The notes beneath the pieces are model-generated. The model saw nothing but the letters and a program-made list of their open reading frames with translations, ran no database searches and was not told where the DNA came from. A stretch of 64,000 bases of DNA from an uncultured Bacteroidales bacterium. Lineage in GTDB: Bacteria > Bacteroidota > Bacteroidia > Bacteroidales > Muribaculaceae. The position numbers and the translations under genes are program-made. Every line of letters begins with the position of its first letter. Position 1 is the stretch's first letter. The stretch lies in contig CANSAP010000006.1 of the NCBI GenBank assembly GCA_947644715.1, positions 1-64,000 on the forward strand, written 5' to 3'. Shown here piece after piece: positions 53,990 to 62,426 of this stretch.

Positions 53990-55492
53990 ATGAACAAAAC
54001 ACTCCGACTCGCCCTCGGCCTGCTGCTGATGGCTGTCATCACGCCTTTGGCATGGGGTGCCAAGCCTTTCTACGACTCCAAGAGCTGGATCGTGAATGTG
54101 GCCGGCGACGCCCAGTTCCTTAAGGACAACGGATTTGGCACCAAAGTATATGACCTTGGTGAACTCGGCCTGAAAGTGCCTAATCTGCTCACTCAGATTC
54201 CCGACACCACAGTGTGCAAGGAGATTGCCGCCCAACTGACCCGCGAGGGCTACGGCAAGAAAGTAATCGACGCTCTGACCGACGGTGGCAAGGGTGAAAG
54301 CATGCTTCTCAAGGAGGCTCTCTGGAATGCTCAGAAGCAGGACCTGGAGTTCGCCAGCGAGACTGCGAATGCAGCTGCCGGCCAGGATGTATCCCAGCTC
54401 GTGGCCGAGGATTACCTCCCCATCCTGACTCACAACTACATCGTGCTGACCTATAAGAATCCCGTGCAGATTAAGGACAGCAAGACCGGTGCTATACGCA
54501 CTGAATATGTGCCCTACTATGCAATCTTCCGTGTTGACGTGACCAACGAAGAGGCTTTCGATATCATGTCACACCTGGGTGACCCCATCTACAACGACAT
54601 GAAGTTCCCCGTTTCCTACTGCTACTCCGGCAAATGGGAAGAGGACAAGACCGAGGCTAAGATTGCCAAGAACGTGCCCGACCTGGCAGTTCGCGGCGTT
54701 CTGCTTCAGCGTAACCCCGCCCGCATCAGCATGGGTGAGAACGTAGGCATGAAGAAGGGTGACCTCGTGAGCATCTACTCACAGCAAGTTGACGCCAACG
54801 GCAACCCCTTCTCTAAGCGTATCAGCCGCGCCCGCGTATGCGGCGTATGGGATGAAGAGGCTCAGGTGAACTTCGTGGCCGGCACCGCCGGTAACCGTAA
54901 GAACGGCGACATCGTCGTGCGCACTCCCGACTCCCGCCAGTTCATCGGCATCCAGGCTTCCTACGGCACTCACACTTGGGGTGGTCAGATTGTCTATGAC
55001 TACGAGTTTGACTACACCCGCTCCGGCATCGTGCACCACCTGCTCGCTGACCTGGCCTTCAATATGACCGACCACCCCGGCGACAAGTTCATCACTTCAA
55101 AGGATCCCTACAACTGGCGCAAGGCTCCCTGGTTCGCCAACATCGGTGTAGGTTACGGTATCGGCAAGACCTTCCTGGGCTACCTCGACGTAATGCCTTA
55201 CGTAATGGCACAGTATGAAATGAGCCTTATGATGAAGAGCGACTTCGGCTTGGGCGATGCAACCGGCGACACTAAGGATTCCAGCATGCCCATGGGCAGC
55301 GCCCTCCGTGTTCCCGTTGGTCTGCGTCTGGCTGCCAACGTGGCTTACCCCGTGCGCATCATCCTCGATGCAGGCTACGCTTTCAACGTTGGCTTCGGCG
55401 AGGACTATGACATCATCAAGCAGACTAACAAGTTCATGGGCGTTAAGCGTAACGGCCTCTTCATCAACCTCGGTGTAGCATTCGGCTTCTAA
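53990..55492 (+). CDS. Outer-membrane protein, paralogue 1 of a duplicated cassette
   Basis: 500 residues. Signal peptide (1-22), then KPFYDSKSWIVNVAGDAQFL opens a helical periplasmic domain (to about 150). YYAIFRVDVTNEEAFDIMSHLGDP follows, then a compact SH3-like module (about 230-310: VRGVLLQRNPARISMGENVG, KKGDLVSIYSQ) of the type seen in FlgT-like proteins, and a final eight-or-so-strand barrel (from about 325) ending GLFINLGVAFGF with terminal Phe. It is about 60% similar by eye to the protein at 55990. No known family; an envelope structural or translocation role is only a guess. Confidence 0.8.
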   Translation: MNKTLRLALGLLLMAVITPLAWGAKPFYDSKSWIVNVAGDAQFLKDNGFGTKVYDLGELGLKVPNLLTQIPDTTVCKEIAAQLTREGYGKKVIDALTDGGKGESMLLKEALWNAQKQDLEFASETANAAAGQDVSQLVAEDYLPILTHNYIVLTYKNPVQIKDSKTGAIRTEYVPYYAIFRVDVTNEEAFDIMSHLGDPIYNDMKFPVSYCYSGKWEEDKTEAKIAKNVPDLAVRGVLLQRNPARISMGENVGMKKGDLVSIYSQQVDANGNPFSKRISRARVCGVWDEEAQVNFVAGTAGNRKNGDIVVRTPDSRQFIGIQASYGTHTWGGQIVYDYEFDYTRSGIVHHLLADLAFNMTDHPGDKFITSKDPYNWRKAPWFANIGVGYGIGKTFLGYLDVMPYVMAQYEMSLMMKSDFGLGDATGDTKDSSMPMGSALRVPVGLRLAANVAYPVRIILDAGYAFNVGFGEDYDIIKQTNKFMGVKRNGLFINLGVAFGF

Positions 55493-55516
55493 TACACATA
55501 ACACGCAATTAAGACA

Positions 55517-55915
55517 ATGAAAGTTCTCAATAAAATCATGCGCCACGCCATGTGGCTGCTCATCGCAGTGCCCGCACTCTCTTTCACTCTGCAGAGCTGC
55601 AAAAGCGATGACGAGATGTACCTCAAGAACATCTATCCCAAAGAGATGACTATGACCGTTAACGAAATCCGTCCCGTGATGGAAATCGCTGAATGGCTCC
55701 AGAAGGATCTCGAAAAGAGTGACGGCGAATTCTATTCCATCCCTGAAGCTCTGGCCAAGATTGACGCCTACCGCATTGATAACGAAGACGTAATCATCGG
55801 CGGCCAAGTTAACGGCGTTGACTGCGTGCAGGCTATCAAGGAAGGCTCTGCCAACATCGAAGTGCTCGATGAGGAGGAAGAGGTGCTCTACACTATCCAC
55901 GTAACAGTTATCTAA
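55517..55915 (+). CDS. Small surface lipoprotein, paralogue 1
   Basis: 132 residues. Lipobox LQSC with Cys28, followed by KSDDE, which fits the Bacteroidales surface-export signal. One Ig-like (BIG_2-type) module: MTMTVNEIRPVMEI to CVQAIKEGSANIEVLDEEEE and a TIHVTVI end. It lies 24 bp after OMP 1. The same lipobox context (LQSCKSDxD) recurs in the lipoprotein at 57476, so gene pairs OMP+lipoprotein are duplicated. Confidence 0.8.
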   Translation: MKVLNKIMRHAMWLLIAVPALSFTLQSCKSDDEMYLKNIYPKEMTMTVNEIRPVMEIAEWLQKDLEKSDGEFYSIPEALAKIDAYRIDNEDVIIGGQVNGVDCVQAIKEGSANIEVLDEEEEVLYTIHVTVI

Positions 55916-55989
55916 CCCCAATATTACAGCCTTAAGCGAGAGAGGGAGCGAAGAGTAATCTGCGTTTCCTCTCTCCGTTTCGCATTACA

Positions 55990-57456
55990 ATGAATAAATT
56001 TCTACGCCTAAGTTTCCTTATGCTTCTGACGGCCATGGTGCTTCTTCCGGCCAAGGGAGCTAAAGTTTTCTACGACTCCAAGAGCTGGATTGTGAATGTG
56101 GCCGGCGACCCGCAGTTCCTGATTAACAACGGTTTTAAGTCAAAGGTCAACCCTATTGAGTCGCTGACCGTTCCGTATCTTCTCACATCCATTCCCACTG
56201 AGGCCAATTGCCAACGGATTGCGCGCGACCTCACGGAGCAGGGATACGGTAAAAAATTTATTGACGCCCTGACCGAAAACGGCACTTCTGACACATATCT
56301 GAAAAAACTCGCTCTCTGGAATGCCAACAAGCAGGACATCGAGTTTGGCGCGGAGAATCTGCGTGCCGACAATCCGGATGCGCTTGAGACGCTGCTGGCC
56401 GACGACTATGAGCCTATCCTTCAGAATAACTTCATTGTGCTCACCCACACCGCCTGCACCACTAATAAGAACGGCAAGCAGACCTGCGTGACTTACTACG
56501 CCATCTTCCATGTGGATGTAACGAAGGAGGAGGCCTTCGACATTGTGGCTCACATCGGCGACCCGCTTTATAAGGATATGAAATTCCCCGTCTCCTATGT
56601 TTACTCAGGCACGTATAGCGAGGATGATACGGAAGCACAAATAGCCAAGCATGTGCCTGCCCTGGCTGTGCGCGGCGTGCTGCTGCGCCGTCACCCGGCC
56701 CGAATCTCCATCGGTGAGAATGCAGGAATACAGAAGGGTGACCTGGTCTCCATCTACAGTCAGCGCTCCGACAAAGATGGCAATCAATACTCCAAGCGCA
56801 TCAGCCGCGCCCGCGTATGCGGAGTGTGGGGTGACGAGGCCCAGGTGAACTTCGAGGCCGGTACGGCCGGCAACCGTAAGAACGGCGACGTGGTGGTGCG
56901 CACTCCTGACAGCCATTACCGCTGGGGTATCAAGGCTACTTACATGCCTCACGTCTGGGGTGGTGAAATCTTCATGGATGGCAAATCAGGCTTTACCCGC
57001 TCCGGCATAATTCACCACATGCTCCTGGGGCTGGGCTTCAGCATGACCGACCACCCCGGCGACAAATATGTTGTGCTCGACCGCAACGGCGAATTCCAGG
57101 CTCCGATGTTCGCCAACATCGGCCTCGGCTACGGTATCGGCAAGACCTTCCTCGGCTTCATGGATGTAATGCCCTTCTTCATGGTGCAATACGAGGCCGG
57201 CTTCATGCTCTCGAAATTCTCCGATCTGCTTGACGAGGATGAGACCAAAGGCTCGGCGCCCTTTGCCTCCTCAGTGCGAATCCCCATCGGCCTGCGCCTG
57301 AGCTTCAACCTCTCCTATCCCTGTAAGATATTCGTGGAGGGTGGCTACGCAGCCCGCCTTGGTTTCGGCGATGATGACAAAATCATCAAGCAGGCCTGTG
57401 AGTATCAGGGAGCAAAGCGCTCAGGAGTGTTCGTAAACCTTGGTTTCATCTTCTAA
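55990..57456 (+). CDS. Outer-membrane protein, paralogue 2 of the duplicated cassette
   Basis: 488 residues, with the same domain order as the protein at 53990: signal peptide, VFYDSKSWIVNVAGDPQFL, helical domain, TYYAIFHVDVTKEEAFDIVAH, SH3-like VRGVLLRRHPARISIGENAG, a near-identical KRISRARVCGVWGDEAQVNF block, and a barrel ending SGVFVNLGFIF. Conservation is highest in the SH3-like module (ARVCGVW..EAQVNF.AGTAGNRKNGD.VVRTPDS), weakest in the helical N-terminus. It follows lipoprotein 1 by 74 bp and precedes lipoprotein 2 by 19 bp. Confidence 0.8.
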   Translation: MNKFLRLSFLMLLTAMVLLPAKGAKVFYDSKSWIVNVAGDPQFLINNGFKSKVNPIESLTVPYLLTSIPTEANCQRIARDLTEQGYGKKFIDALTENGTSDTYLKKLALWNANKQDIEFGAENLRADNPDALETLLADDYEPILQNNFIVLTHTACTTNKNGKQTCVTYYAIFHVDVTKEEAFDIVAHIGDPLYKDMKFPVSYVYSGTYSEDDTEAQIAKHVPALAVRGVLLRRHPARISIGENAGIQKGDLVSIYSQRSDKDGNQYSKRISRARVCGVWGDEAQVNFEAGTAGNRKNGDVVVRTPDSHYRWGIKATYMPHVWGGEIFMDGKSGFTRSGIIHHMLLGLGFSMTDHPGDKYVVLDRNGEFQAPMFANIGLGYGIGKTFLGFMDVMPFFMVQYEAGFMLSKFSDLLDEDETKGSAPFASSVRIPIGLRLSFNLSYPCKIFVEGGYAARLGFGDDDKIIKQACEYQGAKRSGVFVNLGFIF

Positions 57457-57475
57457 CCTCACAAGATTCACTACT

Positions 57476-58084
57476 ATGATACAAATAAAAAAAATCATAA
57501 GTGCTCTCGCCATGCTCATGCTGGCACTTCCACTAATAACGCTCCAGAGCTGCAAGAGCGACGAGGATGACCTCATCCGTAACGTTTTTGACATTCCGAC
57601 GGAACTTTCTGTAACGTATGGAGAAAGCACACCGATTATGGCACTCAAAACTGACATGGAAGACCAATTGGTATTTCCTTCCAACGCTCTGAATTTCACG
57701 TCAGTGTCTGAGGATGAGTCAATTGTCAAGATGGTTTCACCTATGACTGCTGAAGCCGTAGGTATCGGCTTCTCAAATGTAAAAATCTACAACAGCAATA
57801 ATGAGGAGATTGCAACCGTGCGCATCACGGTAAATCCCACTCATGAAGTGACCATCAAAGTAGGCGAGACAGTCCGCATCAAGGATATACTCGGATCCCT
57901 GGCTACTACGCAGACCATCTCAAATATGCTTCCCGATGATGCAAATATTGCAACCGTAACATGGGTCGGAGCATATGCCTGTATCAAAGGAGTAAGCCCC
58001 GGTGTAACATACGTAGGAGTAAAAGGCTATAACCCCGACTATAGCCGCCATCCCGTAATGATAAAAGTTACCGTAGAGCCGTAA
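57476..58084 (+). CDS. Surface lipoprotein with two Ig-like modules, paralogue 2
   Basis: 202 residues from the ATG at 57476; the track start at 57440 would place 12 residues before the signal peptide. Lipobox LQSC with Cys26, then KSDEDD. Two BIG_2-like modules: ELSVTYGESTPIMAL to NSNNEEIATVRITVNP, and HEVTIKVGETVRIKDILGS to PVMIKVTVEP. It is about one module longer than its counterpart at 55517. Last gene of the cluster, ended by a 22-bp perfect hairpin. Confidence 0.82.
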   Translation: MIQIKKIISALAMLMLALPLITLQSCKSDEDDLIRNVFDIPTELSVTYGESTPIMALKTDMEDQLVFPSNALNFTSVSEDESIVKMVSPMTAEAVGIGFSNVKIYNSNNEEIATVRITVNPTHEVTIKVGETVRIKDILGSLATTQTISNMLPDDANIATVTWVGAYACIKGVSPGVTYVGVKGYNPDYSRHPVMIKVTVEP

Positions 58085-58094
58085 CTCACAAGCT

Positions 58095-58154
58095 CATCAA
58101 ATAAACCGCAGGCCGCCTCCCGACTCGGGGAAGCGGCCTGCGGTTTATTTGATG
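58095..58154 (+). terminator. Long perfect hairpin terminator
   Basis: 22-bp perfect arms CATCAAATAAACCGCAGGCC.. and its complement (58095-58116, 58133-58154). It overlaps a duplicated piece of the pfkA 3' region. Confidence 0.8.
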
Positions 58155-58182
58155 AGGCGCGTTGTCAGATGAAGAGGCGGCG
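58108..58182. repeat. Direct repeat, copy 1 (pfkA 3'-end duplicate)
   Basis: 75 bp matching 59003-59077 with four mismatches. It includes the reverse complement of the final pfkA codons (R-R-L-F-I-stop here against R-R-L-S-I-stop in the real gene) and the terminator hairpin core GCAGGCCGC/GCGGCCTGC. Confidence 0.92.
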
Positions 58183-58307
58183 GGGCAATCGTCTTATGCT
58201 TGATGCTGCATCGGTTTCCCTATCGTAGAAAACTTTCACACACATGTTATTGTTAAATTCATAGATAAGGGGCTGAACGTTTTTTTGTATTTTTTCTATC
58301 AAATAAA

Positions 58308-58339
58308 TTTGCGCTGAACGATTTTTTCTCTTAACTTTG
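58308..58339 (+). promoter_or_regulatory. Promoter of the small two-gene unit
   Basis: TTTG (58308-58311), N20, TAACTTTG (58332-58339). A second -7-like TAAATTTG overlaps at 58304-58311. The motif GCTGAACG followed by a T-run occurs twice, near 58272 and 58313, a possible operator pair. The stretch 58183-58307 has no gene. Confidence 0.8.
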
Positions 58340-58364
58340 CAAATGAATCATATCAATAACAAAT

Positions 58365-58496
58365 ATGAAACCGACTGACACCATCCGCATTTCGCATCCG
58401 TCGGCTGCCTTAGTCGCATTCATTACGGATGCCCGTCGCCGTAAGGGCGACCGTATTGAGTCCATGCGTCAAGAATTTCTCAAAAAACAGAAATAA
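58365..58496 (+). CDS. Small 43-residue protein, too short for the ORF track
   Basis: ATG at 58365, 26 bp after a full-consensus promoter, stop TAA at 58494. Sequence begins MKPTDTIRISHPSAALVAF and ends basic (ARRRKGDRIESMRQEFLKKQ region). The next gene starts 11 bp later. A small basic protein followed by a larger unknown one suggests a toxin-antitoxin-like or small regulator pair. No family recognised. Confidence 0.6.
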   Translation: MKPTDTIRISHPSAALVAFITDARRRKGDRIESMRQEFLKKQK

Positions 58497-58507
58497 CGCA
58501 GAGGCAT

Positions 58508-58993
58508 ATGTCAAGCATTCAAAATGTGTTCTCAGATAACGAGGGTAACCACTTGCTGGTCGCCCTCGACTTTTGTGATGACATCTATAAACTAAACGCG
58601 CTCAATATTCCTGAAGAATTTGCCGATACACAAATTATCGACATTAATATCGGTAAAGTCTATGTAAATCAAAAGATACACTTTTCCGTCTTTTTCAAGA
58701 TGAGCACATGGCTTATGGAACAGTTCCAAAAATATCCTGATGCCATATTCACATATATCTGCGCTATTCAAGAGCTTCCGAATAATCATCCTCAGCTAAA
58801 TCCGCAGCAGTTCAGATGGCAATTATTTGATGCCTTATCGACCCGGATTCTTCGTAATGCTGACATACAGACTCAGGACGTAATTATCGGCTCCGGCGAA
58901 TATCAGACCTTCGGGAGAGCTTTTTACAGACTCAGTCAAGCGCCTATAATTCATTTGGTTACAGCCAATATTAAAGATAAATACGATGCTTGA
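58508..58993 (+). CDS. Unknown 161-residue cytoplasmic protein
   Basis: 161 residues, no signal peptide or membrane segment. Mixed alpha/beta: HLLVALDFCDDIYKLNAL, FFKMSTWLMEQFQKYPDAIF, YICAIQELPNNHPQLNPQQF, VIIGSGEYQTFGRAFYRL. It may belong to the Bacteroidales-limited DUF6169-type group (from memory, low certainty). Codon use is more AT-rich than that of neighbouring genes. Together with the 43-residue ORF it is enclosed by the duplicated pfkA 3' end, which suggests acquisition by insertion. Confidence 0.7.
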   Translation: MSSIQNVFSDNEGNHLLVALDFCDDIYKLNALNIPEEFADTQIIDINIGKVYVNQKIHFSVFFKMSTWLMEQFQKYPDAIFTYICAIQELPNNHPQLNPQQFRWQLFDALSTRILRNADIQTQDVIIGSGEYQTFGRAFYRLSQAPIIHLVTANIKDKYDA

Positions 58994-59002
58994 CCAAGCA
59001 GC

Positions 59003-59077
59003 GCAGGCCGCCTCCCGACCCGGGGAAGCGGCCTGCTGTTTATCTGATGAGGCGCGTTGTCAGATGGAGAGGCGGCG
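59003..59077. repeat. Direct repeat, copy 2 (real pfkA 3' end)
   Basis: Partner of 58108-58182. It covers the pfkA stop codon, the last five codons and the downstream hairpin GCAGGCCGC/GCGGCCTGC, which probably terminates pfkA. Confidence 0.92.
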
Positions 59078-60040
59078 CAGGGTGGCGAGCAGCTCGCGGT
59101 TGATGGGCTTCTCGTTCTTGATGGCTTTGGTGAAGGGGACGTAGACTATCTCGTCGTTCTTTATGCCTATCATTACGTTGCGCTGGTCATCGAGCAGAGC
59201 GTCGACGGCCGCTGCGCCCATGCGGGAGGCTATGATGCGGTCGAAGGCTGTGGGGCTGCCGCCTCGCTGCAGGTGGCCGAGGATGGTCACTCGCACATCG
59301 TAGTCAGGATATTCATTCTTCACGCGCTCGGCCAGCCCCATGGCGCCACCGGTAATCGGGCTCTCGGCCACAAGCACGATGGAGGAGTTCTTACTCTTGC
59401 GGAAGCCGCTCTGAATGAGGTCGGCCAGCTGGTCAACCTGAGTGCTGATTTCAGGAATGATAGCAGCCTCGGCTCCGGAGGCAATAGCGCCGTTCAGGGC
59501 GAGGAATCCGGCATCACGACCCATGACCTCGATGAAGAAGAGGCGCTCATGGCTGGTGGCTGTGTCACGGATTTTATCGACACACTCCATGATGGTGTTC
59601 AGGGCGGTGTCGTAGCCGATTGTGGAGTCGGTGCCGTAGAGGTCATTGTCAATTGTACCGGGCAGCCCGACGATGGGGAAGGAATATTCGTTGCCGAAAA
59701 TGCGGGCACCGGTCAGGGAGCCGTCGCCGCCGATCACCACCAGGGCATCAATGCCACGGCGCTTCAGCACATCGTAGGCAGCCTGACGCCCCTCTTCGGT
59801 CTGGAACTCCTTGCAGCGGGCAGTCTTCAGGATTGTGCCGCCACGCTGGATTATGTTGGAGACATTCTGAGTGGAAAATTCCTCGATTTCATCGGTAATA
59901 AGACCGCGGTAACCACGGTAGATGCCAAACACTTTGAAGCCGGCAAAAATGGCGGCACGGGTCACGGCGCGTATGGCGGCATTCATGCCCGGCGCATCAC
60001 CACCGGAGGTGAGGATGCCCACTGATTTGATTCTCGACAT
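59060..60040 (-). CDS. pfkA: 6-phosphofructokinase
   Basis: 326 residues from the ATG at 60040 ([20 protein letters not shown]); the nine-codon extension in the track is not needed. [12 protein letters not shown] and YRGYRGL begin the ATP site. [14 protein letters not shown] carries the ATP-binding Gly and Asp, [20 protein letters not shown] the catalytic PGTIDND motif, and [12 protein letters not shown] the fructose-6-phosphate site. ATP-type, matching the glycolytic pgi in the window. Own promoter on the reverse strand. Confidence 0.97.
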   Translation of the reverse strand: MSRIKSVGILTSGGDAPGMNAAIRAVTRAAIFAGFKVFGIYRGYRGLITDEIEEFSTQNVSNIIQRGGTILKTARCKEFQTEEGRQAAYDVLKRRGIDALVVIGGDGSLTGARIFGNEYSFPIVGLPGTIDNDLYGTDSTIGYDTALNTIMECVDKIRDTATSHERLFFIEVMGRDAGFLALNGAIASGAEAAIIPEISTQVDQLADLIQSGFRKSKNSSIVLVAESPITGGAMGLAERVKNEYPDYDVRVTILGHLQRGGSPTAFDRIIASRMGAAAVDALLDDQRNVMIGIKNDEIVYVPFTKAIKNEKPINRELLATLRRLSI

Positions 60041-60084
60041 ATATTTCGGGTTTTGATAAAATTTCAATATCTGCGTTCAAGAGG

Positions 60085-60115
60085 CAAAATTAATAAATAC
60101 TTTGGAGAAGTCCAA
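60085..60115 (-). promoter_or_regulatory. Promoter of pfkA
   Basis: Reverse strand TTGG-N19-TAATTTTG, with a perfect -7 box, about 45 bp upstream of the start. Confidence 0.65.
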
Positions 60116-60136
60116 CCCTATATGCCAAAGTTTTTC

Positions 60137-60144
60137 TAACTTTG
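60137..60144 (+). promoter_or_regulatory. -7 box of the HAD-ribF-upp unit
   Basis: TAACTTTG, a full match, 25 bp before the HAD start; -33 element not clear. Confidence 0.55.
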
Positions 60145-60169
60145 CATGAAATAGACTTGCACTGCACTT

Positions 60170-60799
60170 ATGTTAACAAATTACGACAATATAGTGTTTG
60201 ACCTCGGCGGGGTTCTTCTGACCCTCGACCGCGACTTATGCGTGAGTAACCTGGAAGCCCTCGGCCTTTCCGATGCGGCGTCGCTGCTTGATCTATACAA
60301 GCAGAGCGGCGACTTCCTCGCCCTGGAGGAGGGGCGCATGTGGGGAGCTGAGTTCCTTGACCGTCAGCGGGCTAAATGCTCCGGCACGACGGTGACCAAT
60401 ATGCAAATCAATGAGGCTGTCAACAGTTTCATAAACGGGCTGCCCGTCGAGAGACTGAAGGCTCTGCGCGAGCTGAAAGCCGCCGGAAAGCGGCTGTTCA
60501 CTCTCAGCAACACCAATCCGCTGATGTTCCCCACCCGCATCTCCAATCTCTTCCGCGCCGAGGGACTGGAGATTGACGACTATTTCGACGGCCACATTCT
60601 CTCCTACCGTGAGCAGGTGTGCAAACCGGCTCCTGAAATCTATCAGCGGCTGCTGCGCCGTTACCGGCTCGATCCGGAACGCACACTTTTCCTCGATGAC
60701 TCCGCAAAGAATTGCGAAGCCGCCGAGCAGGAGGGGATTCGTTCCGTGCTCATTCCCGAAGGAGCAGAGTTTATGGATATACTTCAATTCATCGACTGA
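60170..60799 (+). CDS. HAD-superfamily hydrolase (HAD-IA, epoxide-hydrolase-like branch)
   Basis: 209 residues. Motif I NIVFDLGGVLLTLDRD with nucleophile Asp in FDLGGV; motif II LFTLSNTNPLMF; motif III with Lys in YREQVCKPAPEIY; motif IV TLFLDDSAKNCEAA. Alpha-helical cap between I and II. The DLGGVL variant is common in sugar- or nucleotide-phosphate phosphatases. ribF follows after 3 bp, so flavin-precursor dephosphorylation is possible but unproven. Confidence 0.9.
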   Translation: MLTNYDNIVFDLGGVLLTLDRDLCVSNLEALGLSDAASLLDLYKQSGDFLALEEGRMWGAEFLDRQRAKCSGTTVTNMQINEAVNSFINGLPVERLKALRELKAAGKRLFTLSNTNPLMFPTRISNLFRAEGLEIDDYFDGHILSYREQVCKPAPEIYQRLLRRYRLDPERTLFLDDSAKNCEAAEQEGIRSVLIPEGAEFMDILQFID

Positions 60800-60802
60800 C
60801 CG

Positions 60803-61708
60803 ATGCAGGGTGTTCGATTTGCCACAATAGGCACATTCGACGGTGTGCACCGCGGCCATCAGCTGCTACTGGCCGCGCTGAAGGAGGAGGCGGAACGCAC
60901 CGGACTCTCCCCGGCGGCCTTCATCTTTGAGACGCATCCGCTGGCAGTGATAGCCCCGGAGCGGGTACCCCCTCAGCTATCAAGCTTCGAGCAGAAGGCC
61001 GCACTGGTGCGGGCCTGCGGTGTGGAGCCTGTCAGGCTGCGGTTTGACGCACAGATGCGCGGCATGACCTCGCGCATGTTCATGGCAAAAATTCGCGATG
61101 AATTCGGAGTAAAAGGACTTCTCGTGGGGCATGACAACCGCTTCGGAAGCGACCGCGAGGCAACCGTTGCGGACTACGTGAGACATGGAGCCGAGCTCGG
61201 GATAATAGTGAAGGAGGCCCCGGTGCTTCCCGGCATCAATTCCTCGGCTGTGCGCCGCGCTCTGCTTGAGGGGGATGTGGCGGCCGGACGCCGGATGCTC
61301 GGCCGGCCATATAGGCTGACCGGCACTGTGGTACACGGACAACATCTCGGCTCACAGCTCGGATTTCCCACGGCCAATCTCGCCCCCGATTCAGCCGGTG
61401 CACTTGTGCCTGCCCGGGGTGTATATGCCACCCGCGTCCGTATAGCGGGCAGTGAGGAGGTCTTCCCGGCCGTGACCAACATAGGCGTGCGACCCACAGT
61501 GAAAGACGCCGACGGCTCCCTGAGCATCGAGACCCACATCCCGGGCTATGATGCCGATCTGTATACTAAGACAATTTCGCTCGATTTCATCGACAAAATT
61601 CGCAATGAAAAACAATTCTCCTCGCTCGATGAACTACGCTCGCGCCTGTTCGTTGATATAGAGGAGGCCAAGCGTATTCTCTCCACACAAACCGACTATT
61701 CAGATTAA
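60803..61708 (+). CDS. ribF: Bifunctional riboflavin kinase/FAD synthetase
   Basis: 301 residues. The N-terminal FAD synthetase has ATIGTFDGVHRGHQLLL (the HxGH-like nucleotidyl motif) and VGHDNRFGSDREAT. The C-terminal riboflavin kinase has GFPTANLAPDSA (the PTAN motif) and VTNIGVRPTVKDADGSLSIE. It converts riboflavin to FMN and FAD, required for the covalent-FAD fumarate reductase among others. 3 bp after the HAD gene and 4 bp before upp: one operon. Confidence 0.96.
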   Translation: MQGVRFATIGTFDGVHRGHQLLLAALKEEAERTGLSPAAFIFETHPLAVIAPERVPPQLSSFEQKAALVRACGVEPVRLRFDAQMRGMTSRMFMAKIRDEFGVKGLLVGHDNRFGSDREATVADYVRHGAELGIIVKEAPVLPGINSSAVRRALLEGDVAAGRRMLGRPYRLTGTVVHGQHLGSQLGFPTANLAPDSAGALVPARGVYATRVRIAGSEEVFPAVTNIGVRPTVKDADGSLSIETHIPGYDADLYTKTISLDFIDKIRNEKQFSSLDELRSRLFVDIEEAKRILSTQTDYSD

Positions 61709-61712
61709 CGAT

Positions 61713-62372
61713 ATGGAAATTATAAATTTTGCAGACACACCCTCGTTGGTCAGTCGCTACATGCTTGAGCTGCGCGACGTAAATATTCAGACGGATCCCA
61801 TGCGCTTCCGCCACAACCTGGAGCGCATAGGCCAGATTATGGCTTATGAAATTTCCAAGCGCCTCGATTACAAGCAGGTGGATGTCACCACTCCGCTCGG
61901 CATCTCCCGCTCACTCACTCCTGCCGACGAGGTCGTGATTGGCACCATACTGCGCGCCGGGTTGCCGCTGCATCAGGGCTTCCTCAGCTACTTCGACCGC
62001 GCGGAGAACGCCTTCGTCAGCGCCTACCGAAAATATCGCGACAAGAGCAGCGACAAGTTTGATGTGCTGATTGAATACCTGGCCTCGCCGAGCATCGAGG
62101 GCAAAGTGCTGATGCTTGTCGACCCGATGCTTGCCACCGGCTCCTCAATGGAGTTAGGCTACCGTGCGCTGCTGAGCAAGGGTAATCCCAAGCATATCCA
62201 TGTGGCTGCCGTAATAGCTTCGCAGCAGGCCGTGGACTACGTGAAGCGCACCTTCCCGGCAGACAAAACCACAGTCTGGATTGGAGCAATCGACCCCGAG
62301 CTGAACCCGCACTCCTACATAGTTCCCGGTCTTGGCGACGCCGGCGACCTCGCCTTCGGCACCAAAGAGTAA
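61713..62372 (+). CDS. upp: Uracil phosphoribosyltransferase
   Basis: 219 residues. ILRAGLPLHQGFLSYFDRAE in the middle. The PRPP-binding motif VLMLVDPMLATGSSM (about 130-145) and the C-terminal YIVPGLGDAGDLAFGT uracil-binding loop are typical of Upp. It salvages uracil to UMP. Ends the HAD-ribF-upp operon. Confidence 0.96.
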   Translation: MEIINFADTPSLVSRYMLELRDVNIQTDPMRFRHNLERIGQIMAYEISKRLDYKQVDVTTPLGISRSLTPADEVVIGTILRAGLPLHQGFLSYFDRAENAFVSAYRKYRDKSSDKFDVLIEYLASPSIEGKVLMLVDPMLATGSSMELGYRALLSKGNPKHIHVAAVIASQQAVDYVKRTFPADKTTVWIGAIDPELNPHSYIVPGLGDAGDLAFGTKE

Positions 62373-62426
62373 CCTCCGAACGGCGTCCTCACATCAATGA
62401 TGCTCAGAGAATTGCATAGTATTATG

